From: Rachycentron canadum | Lineage: Eukaryota; Chordata; Actinopteri; Carangiformes; Rachycentridae | DNA length: 64,000 bases | NCBI GenBank assembly: GCA_038496675.1 | Contig: CM076650.1 | Coordinates: forward strand, 20,326,724 to 20,390,723 | Reading direction: 5' to 3' | In this document: positions 23,127 to 35,645 of the stretch, piece after piece | Layout of the letters: the number at the start of each line of letters is the position of its first letter | How positions within the stretch are numbered: position 1 is the first letter of the stretch | Made by a program: the position numbers and the translations under genes | Notes under the pieces: generated by a model | Told to the model about the DNA's origin: nothing | Databases searched by the model: none | What the model saw: only the letters and a program-made list of their open reading frames with translations

Positions 23127-26100
23127 ATAATGGTCAGTGTTTTTGGGCAGCCACACAACGGCCTGTCATCTTCCCCCCCCACTGCTCCTCCCCCCTTAAT
23201 AACATCATTAATCAGGGAGTGTCAGCACTGAGATATGGGTCGATAAACAATTTGGTGCAACATGCCTAATGGAAACCGGAGTCATTTAATATATTCACCT
23301 ACTTATAAATCCTGCAGATTATACCCTGCTTTCTGGAGCCTCCCACCAAGGGTGTTATGCAACACTTCTCTAATGTGGAAATGTATAGAAGTTTTAAAGA
23401 AATTTGTACAAGGCTGTCGTTGTAAACTTGGGTATCATTTTGTGTAACTGACCTTAACACCTGTTATAAGGGGGGTGGGTGGTCTTTCCCAAGATTGATT
23501 GATGTCTTTGATATGTTTGACTGGAACAGATAGGTAACCGTACAACTGCACAACACACTCAAATACATGAGTCATCTGTGTCTAAATGTTAATAAAAATG
23601 TCCTGACAATAAAACACTTGTGCAGACAGTGTCTCAGGCTGCTATCAATGGCTTAGCTAAGTAGATGGGTGATGGCAGAATACTCACAAATCCCAAAATC
23701 TATATATTTGGCTCAATTATTAGAATAACAAAATGATTACATTCATACATTTTCAGATAGATGAAAATGTGTGCTTAAGACAAGACTGAGCCTGAAGAAA
23801 GGGAGAGGCAAGTTCTGTCTTTACTAATGCTGAGACCTTAAAAAAAATTCAAACATACTTTGGAAAAGTCAGACTGTCAGCTTCTTCCTCATATTTTTAC
23901 TCTGTTAAACAACAGAAAATAAACTTGACATTAATGGCAGTAGATGCAAAGAAAGTACTTAAATGTCTTATAGCAGTTGAGGTGTTACAAATGTATGTAT
24001 TTCCTCAAGACTTTGTGATGTGTTGTGCTTTGGTTCATAAGATCATCAGAGTGACAAAATGGTTGAACTAAAAGAGCAAAATAAGCTTTGATTATTTGCA
24101 GATTATGCAAATATGTATGTATATGATGTGTTACTCATCAAAAGTTGAAGTTAATGGGTGTTTCAAGATCACTAGAAAATCCAAATAAATGCTTACACAT
24201 GCTAACATTTGAATTAACCTCATTCATTTGGCTTGGTTTCATTTGGTAGTCTCTTATGTGACTGTAACTGTGAGACTATATTGGTTCTCACAACACAACC
24301 ACAAACAAAGGAGGTTGTTTTGTGAATATTTGCAGCACATGTTGTCAAATTGATGGACATATTTTCAAAATGTTCTTGTTTTGTCTAATTGTACATGGTT
24401 TCTAAGTTACAGTACATTGACCTCTTAAGGCCACTGTAGAATTTTATATTTATGTAAATTCAGATTTTTTTTTTCTTTGTTCACATTTAGAAGACAAAAT
24501 GATGAAAAACCTGGTAGTATAAGTAGTCGAAAACAACATGAATTTCAGTAACTACTACAGTATTACAAAGTAATATGTTGGCTGTTATAAAGTTGTGCAC
24601 ATAAACCACTATGGACTTTAAAAAAAGACCAGACTGGAGAGACTCCATTAAATGTCCAAGATCATACACGTGTATGCAGATTATCCAACTTGATGATTTA
24701 CTGATGCCAGACTGGTAGGGGACTATGTTAACTGGACTCGTCATGACATATATACGCAGCTTCATCTCTGCATACATGTATGTGCGTGTGTGGTCTGTGT
24801 GCATACAAATTTTTCATTTGACAAAAAAGACAAATTTTCCCTCCTCAGATGCTCAATGATGCTCTTTTTATTATCAGGTCATTGTCATGTTATCTCTGAA
24901 TGTTCACTGTGTCTCCACCTCCAAGAAGGTACAGATAAATGCATGTACACATTAACACTGTGTGATGAAGATGGGCTGTATTCCTGACGGAGCTGGTTGC
25001 CTCTTACTTATGGCTGTGTCAGCCCCCCTGAATGACATGCAGCCTTAGTGGTCATGGCACTGTCATCTGAATGAGGCCAAATGAGCCGTGAGTAACAACA
25101 GGGGACATCCAGCCCATTGGCTAATTATCCTGAATAATGAGCCTGGTTCTCCCCTCTGATTGGTGCGGAGGTGGGAGGTTGACATTTGGCAGATCCATCC
25201 ACAGTGTAGAATACAATGTTACTGAAATGCATTTGTCAGATGACTTCTGGGGTGGTGACAATCAAACCTCCATTTTCCATCCACTCGCTGAAACATACAT
25301 TGTGTAGTTGGTGTGAGCCTGGTGGTCTGCTGATTGGATGTTCTGCAGTACATCACTATCCCTCTAAGACACTTTTTGTTTCAGGTTTGGCCTCAGTGGA
25401 TTTGCACTTTAAGTCTTAGGCATTTTAACTGAGCTGAGACAATTTGATTCTAAACTTGGGCTGTTGTCAGTGACAGTTTGTTCCCATTGCCCACATAGGA
25501 AATTGCCTGCACCTGTAACCGAAACACCTGTTCGTTTTCAGATCTAATATCTAGAAAAATAGCTGCCATTTCAGCATCTGAAGCTAAAACACACACATTT
25601 GTCAGACATTTGCAGGATTATCCTGCACTTGAACACAAAAACAACCTGGTAAAGAATAGTTTCATTTGTATTAGATAAATAGGGGAGGTATTGCATTTGC
25701 CTTGTGTTACCCAGACCCCAATTGTAGGCTCACTGCTAACTGGACTGTTATCCCATTTTAAGTGTGGCGAGTTGCTACTGGTTTCCTGCTGGTGCTCTTG
25801 ATTGGGTTGTCTGAATGCGGCCAGCTGCTGTGTGACATGCAGAACACAGACCTGATTGTACTGGGACACTGCGCTGGCAAATGTTGAAGGGAGAAAAACA
25901 CATGATAGGAGACAGGACTTCATAAGTCCAAAGATCTCAGTCAGTGTTCATTTCTATTTTACATGTTTTGATGATTAATGAAATGAAGACTTGTCATACT
26001 GTCATACTCAAGATCGGGATATATATTATGGAACAAAGCAATAAATAGAGGAACATCTTCATAGAAGCAAGAAAGAAAAATGGCAACATTGCATTGTATG

Positions 26101-26140
26101 ATGGAAATTTAATTACAGAGGAGAATTAAGTGTCAGGCTT

Positions 26141-26156
26141 ATATATATATATATAT
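26141..26156. repeat. (AT)n microsatellite
   Basis: Eight AT units followed by a short compound ATT/ATTATT-rich stretch. Confidence 0.85.
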
Positions 26157-26718
26157 GTATTACTATCATTATTATTATGATTATTATTGACAATGGATCA
26201 AATGATCTGGTACGTGTTGCAACTTTGTTTTGGTTTATTCTCTCCAGTATAATGAATCTTGTCTTCAGCAGAGAAAGCTCAAATAAAGTCATTGTACACT
26301 GCCTCCAAAGCACCAAACCATGGACAGACAAACAGACAGACTAATAAATGGAGTGTAAAGAAAAGTGAATATTGAACATGTATTCATCAGGTAGTTAGAA
26401 ACCCTCCAGTGGGATACTAATGCTGTTGGCTGGAGGTGTAAATATGCAGCTCTTTGCAACACAATCACCAATAACACACTGTAAGTTGACAATATGGTGA
26501 CATATTTTGGTGTCAAAATATGTATGTAATTGTACTAAACCTTAAACTGATGGGTTAAAAAAAATAACCCAACCTTAACAACCAACTGGGTATTTATGGG
26601 ACAAAACATGAAATAACAGAGGGCTTGGCACAACTTAATTTCATGCTGAAGGCACAAAATGTGCTGGAATGGCTGATTTTTCTCAATCAAGCTTATTTTA
26701 TGGAAATATCAAAATGCT

Positions 26719-26740
26719 AAAAAAAAAAAAAAAAAAAAAA
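26719..26740. repeat. Poly-A tract (22 A)
   Basis: An uninterrupted homopolymer in AT-rich sequence with no recognisable retroposon body. Confidence 0.95.
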
Positions 26741-29067
26741 CACTGATTGCAAACATTATATAAACATTTGAAAATATGTCCAAATGCAAATATGTGGAAA
26801 TATATATTCAAACCCAATCTTTGTAAATGAAAAGTTATTTTGACATAGTAGTTTTGACTAATAATGTTATTATTGTTAATATTACTTTAATGCTGATGTT
26901 GTTACTAACATTCAAATACAAAAACCCACACACCAACACAACTGTTCTCCACACACCAGATCCTACAGGCAGTGTTTAGTGAATATATTTCATTGTTTGG
27001 AAGCTTAAAGGTTGTGATGAACATCCCTTGTGCTAATTCGACAAAACACCAGACCAGTGTAGCCAAAAGTAACTTCAGTCATGTCCTGTGTTTAAGAGTA
27101 TTAGACATTGATGTCATAAAAACTAACCAAATGAAATAGTAAATCACTATACTACACTTTATGTGAAGGTAAATTTAGATCCATAATGTTTGAAATCAAA
27201 AAATAACAAATATAAAGTATTTTTTACATTGTAAACCAAGAATGAGAACAAAAGCAAGAGAATGAAAGAAGTGAACCATCAAAGGAAAGAAGGATCCAAG
27301 AGTGAAAAAACATCCTGATCATGTTACATAATCAAAACAGGGAAAATTATTACAATTGTCTTTTTATTATTTGCCTATATTTGGCTGGACCACAGTATTA
27401 CACACATCCTTACTACAGTAAGCAAAGGAATAACTAAACATGAGGCCAACTGAGCAGAGCGAGCAAGAGAGTGACACCAGTAAGCACTAAGCTAAAGGAA
27501 CGAGCAGATCTGAAAAGCAAACAACAGAAATGCCGGCAACTGGAAGTGAGAAAATACACTTAATACAGCACAGCAGTAAAAGCCCTGTGAAGAGATTAAG
27601 GGTTCTGTCCACTCAAACAATAGGGTGCTTTTAATGTTGAATGATTACATGAAGTGCTGAGTTAATATTAACAGGTAATGCTGTCAGTTTAACGGGACAA
27701 ACAGGAGCAACTCAGAATGAGACTTCATACCAAAATACTAGTCAGACCAATTAGACATGACCAATCAAACAGAGGGAATTAGAAATAATTTGACTTTAAT
27801 AAAAGTCTGTTACATTCTGGAGTGGAAAGTAGCCAAAAATGATTGCGTATGCTAGTCAGAGGTTGTGCTCTGTGAGACACAAAATAGGGAAGATATGCTG
27901 TCTCATCTAACTTTCTTTCTGAGTGACCATTTTATAAGTAAATATATCCAAAATCACAGCACAGTCTTTGTCTTTAACGACGGCATCATGGATATAAAAT
28001 CAAGATTTTAGCAGCAGAAGAACAGCCAATTGGAAATGGCTGGGAAGTAATGTAGTGTTAATGGGCTGCGTGTCAGACATTATTTCATCTTTGTTCTGTC
28101 ATCTGACAGCACAAACAGAGGAACATGTAAATGAGGACAGCTTTATTTTCTAGCTGCATTAAAATACTGTATATGTGAGCACAGGGAGTAGGAGAGAAGA
28201 GGACGTGATGATTTCTGTTGTTTACAGCCGTTCAACAACTTTGTGGAACTGCATCAGTGTATTCGGATGTGATGTGAGTATTTATAGCACATTTGTGTGT
28301 TTGGTTGTGTCATGTTTGCATCACGTGTTGATGAAGATATTTTTTTCTGAATTTGTCCATTTACATGTTTTTTCTGAAGTTGCAGTGGCTGAACTCTCAG
28401 GGCTTTTGTTCCTGTACAATGGACTCAATTCTGTTTATAATTTATAAAGAAACATTTGATGCTGAGTGAAACAACAAGCCAGAAACACTTTTTTAAAAAT
28501 TGCATCATGGTAAACTAACCAATAAATACCCATCTGCCAGGTTTTTAAATTCACGAGGACTGAATCTGTTTGCTGACTTTACAAAGGCTGTCTGGAAAGA
28601 CATTCATTTGGAGCTGCAACAGACAGAGCAAGGAAGAAAAAGCAGAGAGGCAGAGCGAAGCACAGGAGACATAACTTATAAGAGTGAGGACACTCGAGTT
28701 AAGACTAGAAATTGTAAATTGAAAAATGTCCTCTAGCTCGATCAATCACAGCCCAACTTTAGCTCCAAGTTTCTCAGTATGAAGCCAAACAGCAAAATTA
28801 CATTTATCAACTTAAAAGGCAGAAATATTCTAATTTAAAAATGTATCTAAACAGTTTTTCAACTGTAATTTTTTAAATAGATTATGACATGTCTCCATAG
28901 GAAATATCGAAGCTTACCTGGTCTTATGTCATCCAGCACTAAGTGTAGTTTCCTCTCGCTAGACTGGAAAGGATTCTGTCATCAATAGCAGCGCAGTTTT
29001 CAGTGTTCAAGAAGTTTCCCCAGTGCTGGAAGCTGCTGGAAATCCTGTGAAATCTGAAAAACAAATG

Positions 29068-29098
29068 TAGAATAGAATAGAATAGAATGTAGAATAGA
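29068..29098. repeat. (TAGAA)n minisatellite
   Basis: About five units of tagaa, interrupted once by tg. Confidence 0.9.
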
Positions 29099-29403
29099 GT
29101 TTGAAGAAATGATAATGGGCTCGCAGGAATCACCAAAACAATACTTAGATATCGCTTTGACAAATGGAGACAGAAATACACTTGCAGTGCATTGCTAAAC
29201 TGTATTCAGTCAAATATTGTTCTATTGCAGCCTTAGACTAAAATTATTTTATTATCATCATCAGCATCAGCATCATCAAGCTACACTCAATACCAGTTTA
29301 CATTTTTCCTTTTTTAATAAATTTGCAGAAATGTCTAAAATTCTGTTTCATTGGTCTGGTTCATGTTAACTGGAGGATAGCCTTATATATTATTAATATA
29401 AGT

Positions 29404-29439
29404 ATTTGGTATTGATATTATATAATATCAATACCAAAT
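29404..29439. repeat. Perfect 36-bp palindrome
   Basis: The 36 bases are identical to their own reverse complement: the left half starts atttggtattgatatta and the right half ends taatatcaataccaaat. There is no spacer, so it could extrude as a cruciform. The surrounding sequence is AT-rich. Confidence 0.85.
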
Positions 29440-30429
29440 GTTGTTTTGGATGAATGTGCAGCTTCTGTTCATTTAGGAACTTTATTTAATCATGATATTT
29501 CAGTCACTTTTGTTGTGTTGGAGGTCACTACACTGCTGCACTTGATGTATGTATTGTTTGGAGAGTGCATCATTTTATCTGTGCAATTACAAACTCAAAG
29601 GCATAAAAAGCTCTTAACGCCTGCAGACTGACAGCTGATCCAGCTGTTATCCAGCTGTGCTGTCATCACCAGAAAGTGACATTGCTTCAGATGACAGGTC
29701 AGAAAAAAGGGTGTTGCACTTTGAGAAGAACTGAAACCAAGTGAAGGAAACATTTTATGGTAATGAGTAGCTCACCTAGTATACGATAGGAGGCATTGCA
29801 ATTACTTAATAATATTTAGATGAAAATGTGTCTTGACTTGAGACTGTAAAATGTGACTATATGTCATTCAATTAAAGTCTGGAATATTGTTGTCTGTGAT
29901 AAAATAAAATCAAAAATAAATATTTTTTTTATACAGTATATTTGTAGATGATTATACATTTACATTAGTTATCAAAAACAAGTCATTTGAGTTTTAACAT
30001 CTAACATTTTGATTTAGCAAAAAATATAATTTTCATTTCTAATATTATATGAATAATTATGAAATCATGAACAAAACAAAGGTTAAATCTATTATTTGAT
30101 GTTGTTGTTATGGTATATGTTGTAAAAAGTTATGAACTCACCCAAAAGTTCAGTCTTGTCCAGGATTTCTTCTTTGAAATGTTTCTGTTCAGTGAAAAAG
30201 AAGAGATGTGCTCATAGTACCTGGGCTTCTGTTTGATCCTCTGCCTGTGAAATCATTTTTAGATTTTGAAAAGAACATTTTAACAATAAGAATCAAATAA
30301 CCCATTCTTTCATAACTGTGTTTGGTTTTCAGTTTTAAAAATTATACACAGAGATGTCCAACAAATAAACAAATCCCCTCAAAAAGCAGAGTAAATGGTC
30401 AAAACTATGCAGACACAGTGTGAGTTGTG

Positions 30430-31020
30430 TCCATATTTAGGCCAAATGTAGCAGCTCAAAAGCTAATGTAAGTTTCTTTTATTTATTCTTTGATACTTAA
30501 TTAGCAATTTAGCAGCTAAGGTTGCTCACATGTTTTCACATTATATTCATTTTCGCAACACTGGAAGTTATAACATACCTAACATTGTTTAATTTCAATA
30601 TTGAAGGTGTTATGGGCACAATTAGCATAAAGATATGAAAAAAGTTTTATTTTAATAGGAAGTATATATTTACTGGCTAAATCTAGCAGCAAAGATTGTA
30701 GTTTTCATCTTTTAAAGTAAGTAAATCATTTAATTTATGGTGACCTAAGTCAGCAGCTGATATTATTGAAAATATTATATTTAAATTTTTTTAAGATATT
30801 ATGAATATCAGCACATTTGGAAGCTAAAGTTACTGACACAGTTTCATATTGCATCCACTTTAACATAATTTTATTGTATTGTTTTTTTCTTTTTACTTCA
30901 AGACTAACTTAAGGAGGCAACACTGACGGGTAATATATTTTTTTCACTGTTTCATTTCACAACAATATTAAATTTGTAATAGCCAGAATTAGCAGCTCAT
31001 ATTTTGTCAACAGCTCTAAT
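30430..31020. repeat. Degenerate tandem-like repeat block
   Basis: Two roughly 50-bp segments about 310 bp apart resemble each other. One starts agcagctaaggttgctcaca (30511) and the other gaagctaaagttactgacac (30820), and both continue into a similar 'ttcacattatattcat/ttcatattgcatccac' stretch. Further 'agcagct' cores occur near 30450, 30753 and 30990. Spacing is irregular, so this is an old, decayed duplication at best. Confidence 0.35.
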
Positions 31021-31500
31021 TTGTCATAATTAGGTAACAGTACAGACCAAAACACACTGAGAGTAGTCCTACCAGTGCCATGGCATTTTTGTGTATTTTA
31101 TATCAGGTTAATATCTACAGAGAATCAAAATCTGTTGGCCCATAACAATGCATTTTTAGAAACAAATAAGTAGAGTGAATTTTTATCCCTATTGCCACAC
31201 AAGACTAGTGATATTTGACAAATTTGTTTAATTACAGCACTGATTGAATGTTTAGTGCAAATTGTTTTGCTAATGTGTGTTTTTACCTCTTTTTTCTAAA
31301 ATAAATGAATGAATACATTTGGTTAAATTTCAGAAAGATCAATTACAGCTTATAAAATCCAATGTTACTTGCAGAGCTGTGATCTTGGTCTCCTTCATCC
31401 AAGTCAGGTTACATCACACCTCCACACCCCTGGATTCCTGCACTGTCGCTGAACTTTGCTTAGGGTTGTGAATTGTGACACTTGCTGAAACAAAATTGAA

Positions 31501-31970
31501 ACATGGAAACGGAAGGCTACCTTTCATCTAACTCTTACTCCAATGCTTGACATAATAGGTACATCTGTACACCTTTAAAGTTTTTCCTTTTCATTTGTGC
31601 CATGCTCAAGTGAAGCCGCCAGCAGCAGATTTATGTGACAGACTTTGGTAAATAGATGCAGAACTGTAGGCAGCTGTCTGTGTTGTTGTGATAATGGTTT
31701 ACCCTTTTCGTGATAATTTAAAGCCTCTCTGTCATATATACTTGGCAAAATAAATATGCTAAAATATCAACTCATGTCATGTGACAAATGTATCTTAAGG
31801 CACTGTCATGATGTATGTCTTTTATGCCATTCAGCTGATTTTGGCCACCCTCTTTTTCTGGCTGTCATCTCTGACCTCCTCTGCTTCCCTCTCTCTCGCC
31901 CCCTCTGTGCTGAGGCTTGCTGCGACTTCACACAGCCCACTCACAGTCTGCTCATCAAGTCCACTAGTGA

Positions 31971-32004
<34 letters not shown>

Positions 32005-35000
32005 CAGGCTTATTCATCCACCTCACTGTTCCATGGCACCTTGCAGCACAGCAGGTCGCCTTCGCCTGTCTGTCAGTGCCGCCCTCCTAAACATACCCAG
32101 AGCAGCGGCAGTATGATGAAGTCACTGCTGCTCCCGCAACCCCCGCCCACCACGCCTCTCCACCACAACCCCCACACCCTCCCAAGCTGACCCACTGGAG
32201 TGTGATCACAGCAGGTGGGAGACTCTACAAAAGGCCAATTCATTTGTGAAATGACATTTAGGGATTTTGTCTTAAAATATTGTAAGATTCCTAGAGAGAC
32301 CTAGGTTCAAGTTCCACTGATCTAATCTTTCTCGTTCCATTTGTCACAATTTCTTTCCTTCTTTTAAACATGAGCCTTGTGCACAAGTTTAGGTGTGAAT
32401 ATGAGTATGAATATGAATATTGCTGTGCCAGACTTGTCTCTAATCTTGCACTGTATGTTTAACACTGCATGATAGGTGAAAATAATACTCCTTTATTCAT
32501 ATAATTGCACAATATATTATCATATAAAATTATATGATGGATGATTAGGACACTCAGAAGAGCAGTCCAAAGCAGCAGAGCCAGATATGTCCTGAATTTT
32601 ACTTATTAGCATTATTAGTCCAAAAACACTGAATCCTACATTTTGTGTAAAGCAGTTCAATACATGCTTTCATATTTTCAGACCTTGGAATCCCCCTCTG
32701 AAGTTACAGGGGACATTAGACCCTAAACTTCATTTGTGAAATTGATGGAATACCCCTTTATCACACTCTTTAAACTTATCCGAGCTGTGTAATCCATCAC
32801 AGTGACCACCAGGTCTGTATTCATTTTTGTCAAAGTTACGGTATCATTATGCTGTGCAGACATTTCCGATCAATCTGTATTACCATGCCACGATCATGTA
32901 ACTGAAAAAAATTAATGCAGACTTGATGTTCCCTGTGATGGATTACACAAGTCAAGCAGGTTTCAAGAACTAATTGATTTTTTTTTTTTTAGGAAGTGAA
33001 TGTAAACCAATAGGCGTCCAGAATGGTAGGACAAATTTATGCAAACATAAGCAGTATCATTCTTTTTAAAACAATCAGTATGCACAGACATGTCCATACT
33101 AGCATATCATTGTATAGCAAATGTGTTGGCAAACAGCTGCCGAGTTACAGATCCAGTAGATATTGAACAACATTGGTATTCTATGTGTTCCTGACACCCT
33201 GATGAATTGCGTTCAGCTCTGTCTCTATAGCTGCTAAATACTCCACTATATTTATCAGCTATCAGCTCACGTCACTAACGTTGCCTGTTTGTCATGTGGC
33301 GTTGGGCAGGTAGGAAACAGTGTGTTCTTGCTGTCTGTTTCTGTAAACAATGCTGATGAGAGTGAACCAAAACAAAAACACTAACACTTAAACTACTACT
33401 GAAATGCACACCTATTGCAGTCATGAAAAATTCACTGGAGATGGGCAGAGTTCAATGCAATAGAGTTTATTTTTTCACGAGAGAGAAACTTGCGTTGGCT
33501 CCAGAACACAACTGAAAACTTTGGGCTGGGTCTTACCAGTCTGAACCAGTTTCTAATGGTGTATGGAAGTTTCCACTTGAGGCTTGTTTCGGGGCCTGTA
33601 TGAATTTCTGCTGACACCATTATTTACCTGGATCCTGAAACCTTTTTTTTTAATTATTATTTTTTTCTAGATTACACGTTACAACAAATCTCTTTGGCAA
33701 ACAAATTCTCAAAGCTTCCAAATCTTACTTTAATCATGAATATAGCTGATACATTGAACATCTAAGTTTAACATCCAGTGTTTATGATGCACAGTATAAA
33801 TTGATTATACTGAGTTACATTTTACTAAAAATCTACTCAACACAGTCATCCCAGCTTCAACACATTACATCTTCATCCCATGAGATCCAGTAATGGAGTG
33901 AAGACCTGCCCTGGCTGTTTCCCTGTTTCCCTCAGTTCTGACCCTCTGTGACTCTAATTAGCAACAAGTGGGTAAAGCCAATTGATTAGTTAAGTCTCAG
34001 TGATGAAGTGAGAGTGAGGGGGACCAGCCCTCAAGTGGAGGACCCATGGTGCTTTGCTACCAGCCTGCATCTCTCTCTCTGTGCATCTCTGGGTTTCCCT
34101 GTCCGAGTGTCTGGGTCACCTCCATGTCCAGTTCTGCTTGTCTGAATAATTAGCTGCCCATCCCATGCTGCCAGACTGTGCACCCAATGGATTTATGATG
34201 GTGATGGCTGGCCTGGTCTCAGGGGGATGGTGTGTGTGTTTGGTGTGTGGGTACGTGCCAAGAGGCCAAGGGAGACATGGCTGTCCTACTAATGAGGGGA
34301 CACAAGGTTATTTACAGCAAACTGGACCAGTGTCATGGTTATGGAGATAAGGCAAGACCTTGCTGATAAATCATTAAGAATATGTGTGTGTTCTGAGGAG
34401 TGTGTGTGTGTGTGTGTAGTCAAAACACTGAAATTGTCACAGGTGGGTGCACATTTCAGTATCTGCCTCTTTCTTATGCTTCATCTTTACGGTTCACTAT
34501 CTCCCCTGTCTACTTATGTTGACATTTATATTCAGTAGAAAACATGTTTGTCACAGTTGTTTCTTTTAAATCATGTAACACACTTTTTTATTTGCTTTGC
34601 TCTGTACTAAACTCAAAAGCTTTCTCCCCTCCTCCACTGTAGTGACTAATCTTTTCTGTATTTTCAAAGTGTTGCAGTGTGATTCAGAGCTGAAAGGCAA
34701 CATGTCCATTGGCCTAAGGTCAATGGGAGATGGGTGCTGTGGTGAATACTGGTTGCTGTTTAGAAAGTTTTCCCTTTAACATTTATGTAAACATTCATAC
34801 TACTTGCATCAAAGCAGCTAATCATGTGTTCCGTCTCCCTTTTTTGTTACAAGTGGGAAAGAGAAGCAGTTCAAGGACGTTACTGTCGTCAGGATGAAAG
34901 CGAAGCATGAATGGTTGAGAGTGTAAACCAGAAGCAAAAACCACTTCACTCTGATCTATGGGTTATAAAATGTACTCTGAAGGTTTTTAGCATACCCTGT

Positions 35001-35020
35001 AGTAGTGCTGACTGATTTTT
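31501..35020. other. Non-coding DNA; CA repeat and one candidate conserved block
   Basis: The frames at 31756-32190 read through the CA repeat at 31974-32001 and have no family features. The stretch 33950-34210 has conserved-looking sequence around a CTGAATAATTAGCTGCCCAT motif. No exon is supported. Confidence 0.4.
31974..32001. repeat. (CA)n microsatellite
   Basis: About 14 CA units. Two overlapping chance frames translate it as a Thr-His run. Confidence 0.95.
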
Positions 35021-35295
35021 CATCCATTATCTATACCACTTATCTGTCAGGGTCGCGGGGGGGCTGGAGCCAATCCCAGCTGACATAGAACGAGGGCAAG
35101 GTACACACTGGACAGGTCACCAGTCTATCACAGGGCCAACACAAACAGACAAACAACCATTCATGCTCACACTCACGCCTTTGGGCAATTTTACAGTCAC
35201 TAAGTAACTGTGTCAGGAAGCCGGAGCAGCCGATGAGAAGCACAGGGAGAACCCAGAACGGTGAAAGAACCAAAGAACAGTGCCAACCACCAAAC
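35021..35295 (-). mobile_element. 3' fragment of a LINE-type fish retroelement
   Basis: Sequence beginning catccattatctataccact, then cagggtcgcgggggggctgg and agccaatcccagctgacata, is the end region of a very abundant teleost repeat that usually finishes in a (TCCA)n-like tail. Read on the minus strand, the tail lies at the low-coordinate end. Only the short terminal piece is present, as for 5'-truncated LINE copies. I believe it belongs to an RTE/Expander- or L2-type element, but the class assignment is from memory. Confidence 0.65.
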
Positions 35296-35308
35296 CACCC
35301 CCTAAATG

Positions 35309-35645
35309 TTGAGTTTCTTTTATTTCAAATTAATTTCAAATTTACTTTTGGCAGAAAATGTCTGTGGAAAATGTTTCCACATGCAGCTGCTAAAATGGTT
35401 AAAAAGTTAGATATTTTCATGTCTGTCACATACTATATCAGATTTAGCCCAGACATACAGATTATATTGGAAAGTATCAGTTTTGTGTAATATTGCTGGT
35501 ATGAAATCACAATTTTTGCTGCAAGAGGTCCACGTCATGCATGAAAAATATGCAAGACACAGATCTAGACTAGATCATGCAACACAGCCACAAACCTGTC
35601 ACGTAGGTAGTTTGTCCTCTCTAACCCCTTAACATGGGTGCCAAA
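35309..35645 (+). repeat. Unnamed dispersed repeat, copy A
   Basis: This shares an ordered series of blocks with 53099-53370: 'ttggcag(a/g)aaa(t/c)gtct', the identical 19-mer ccacatgcagctgctaaaa (35377-35395), 'catgcat' (about 35536) and a final block aaccccttaacatgggtgcc (35623-35642). It abuts the LINE-type fragment on its left. No coding capacity and no clear terminal repeats. Confidence 0.7.

Larger units (their letters stand above)
21276..28900. other. Non-coding DNA; microsatellites and two candidate conserved blocks
   Basis: No gene is supported. The stretches 22020-22110 and 25020-25200 look constrained (see findings). Simple repeats are a CA tract at 23107-23126, an AT tract at 26141-26156 and a poly-A at 26719-26740. 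About 26545-26605 (gggttaaaaaaaataaccca; ccaactgggtatttatggga) resembles a common fish 'tgggttatttttaaccca' MITE but its borders are unclear. Confidence 0.4.
28901..31500. other. Non-coding DNA, AT-rich, with degenerate internal repetition and weak minus-strand exon-like segments
   Basis: Contains the pentamer repeat at 29068-29098, the palindrome at 29404-29439 and a degenerate tandem-like block at about 30430-31020 with recurring 'agcagct' cores. Three minus-strand segments with plausible splice sites are described in the findings. None is strong enough to call a gene. Confidence 0.35.

Noticed and set aside
28939..29181. Resemblance of HWGNFLNTENCAAID to a C-type lectin core
   Set aside because: The short string lacks the flanking conserved Trp/Cys and EPN-type motifs, and a stop follows about 20 codons later. 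Too weak to name a family.
31756..32190. 144-codon frame, the second longest in the window
   Set aside because: It runs through a CA microsatellite and overlaps another open frame over the same repeat. Composition-driven, with no homology.
32290..32325. B-box-like motif (aggttcaagttccact)
   Set aside because: The spacing has an extra base, and no A box or tRNA cloverleaf can be formed upstream.
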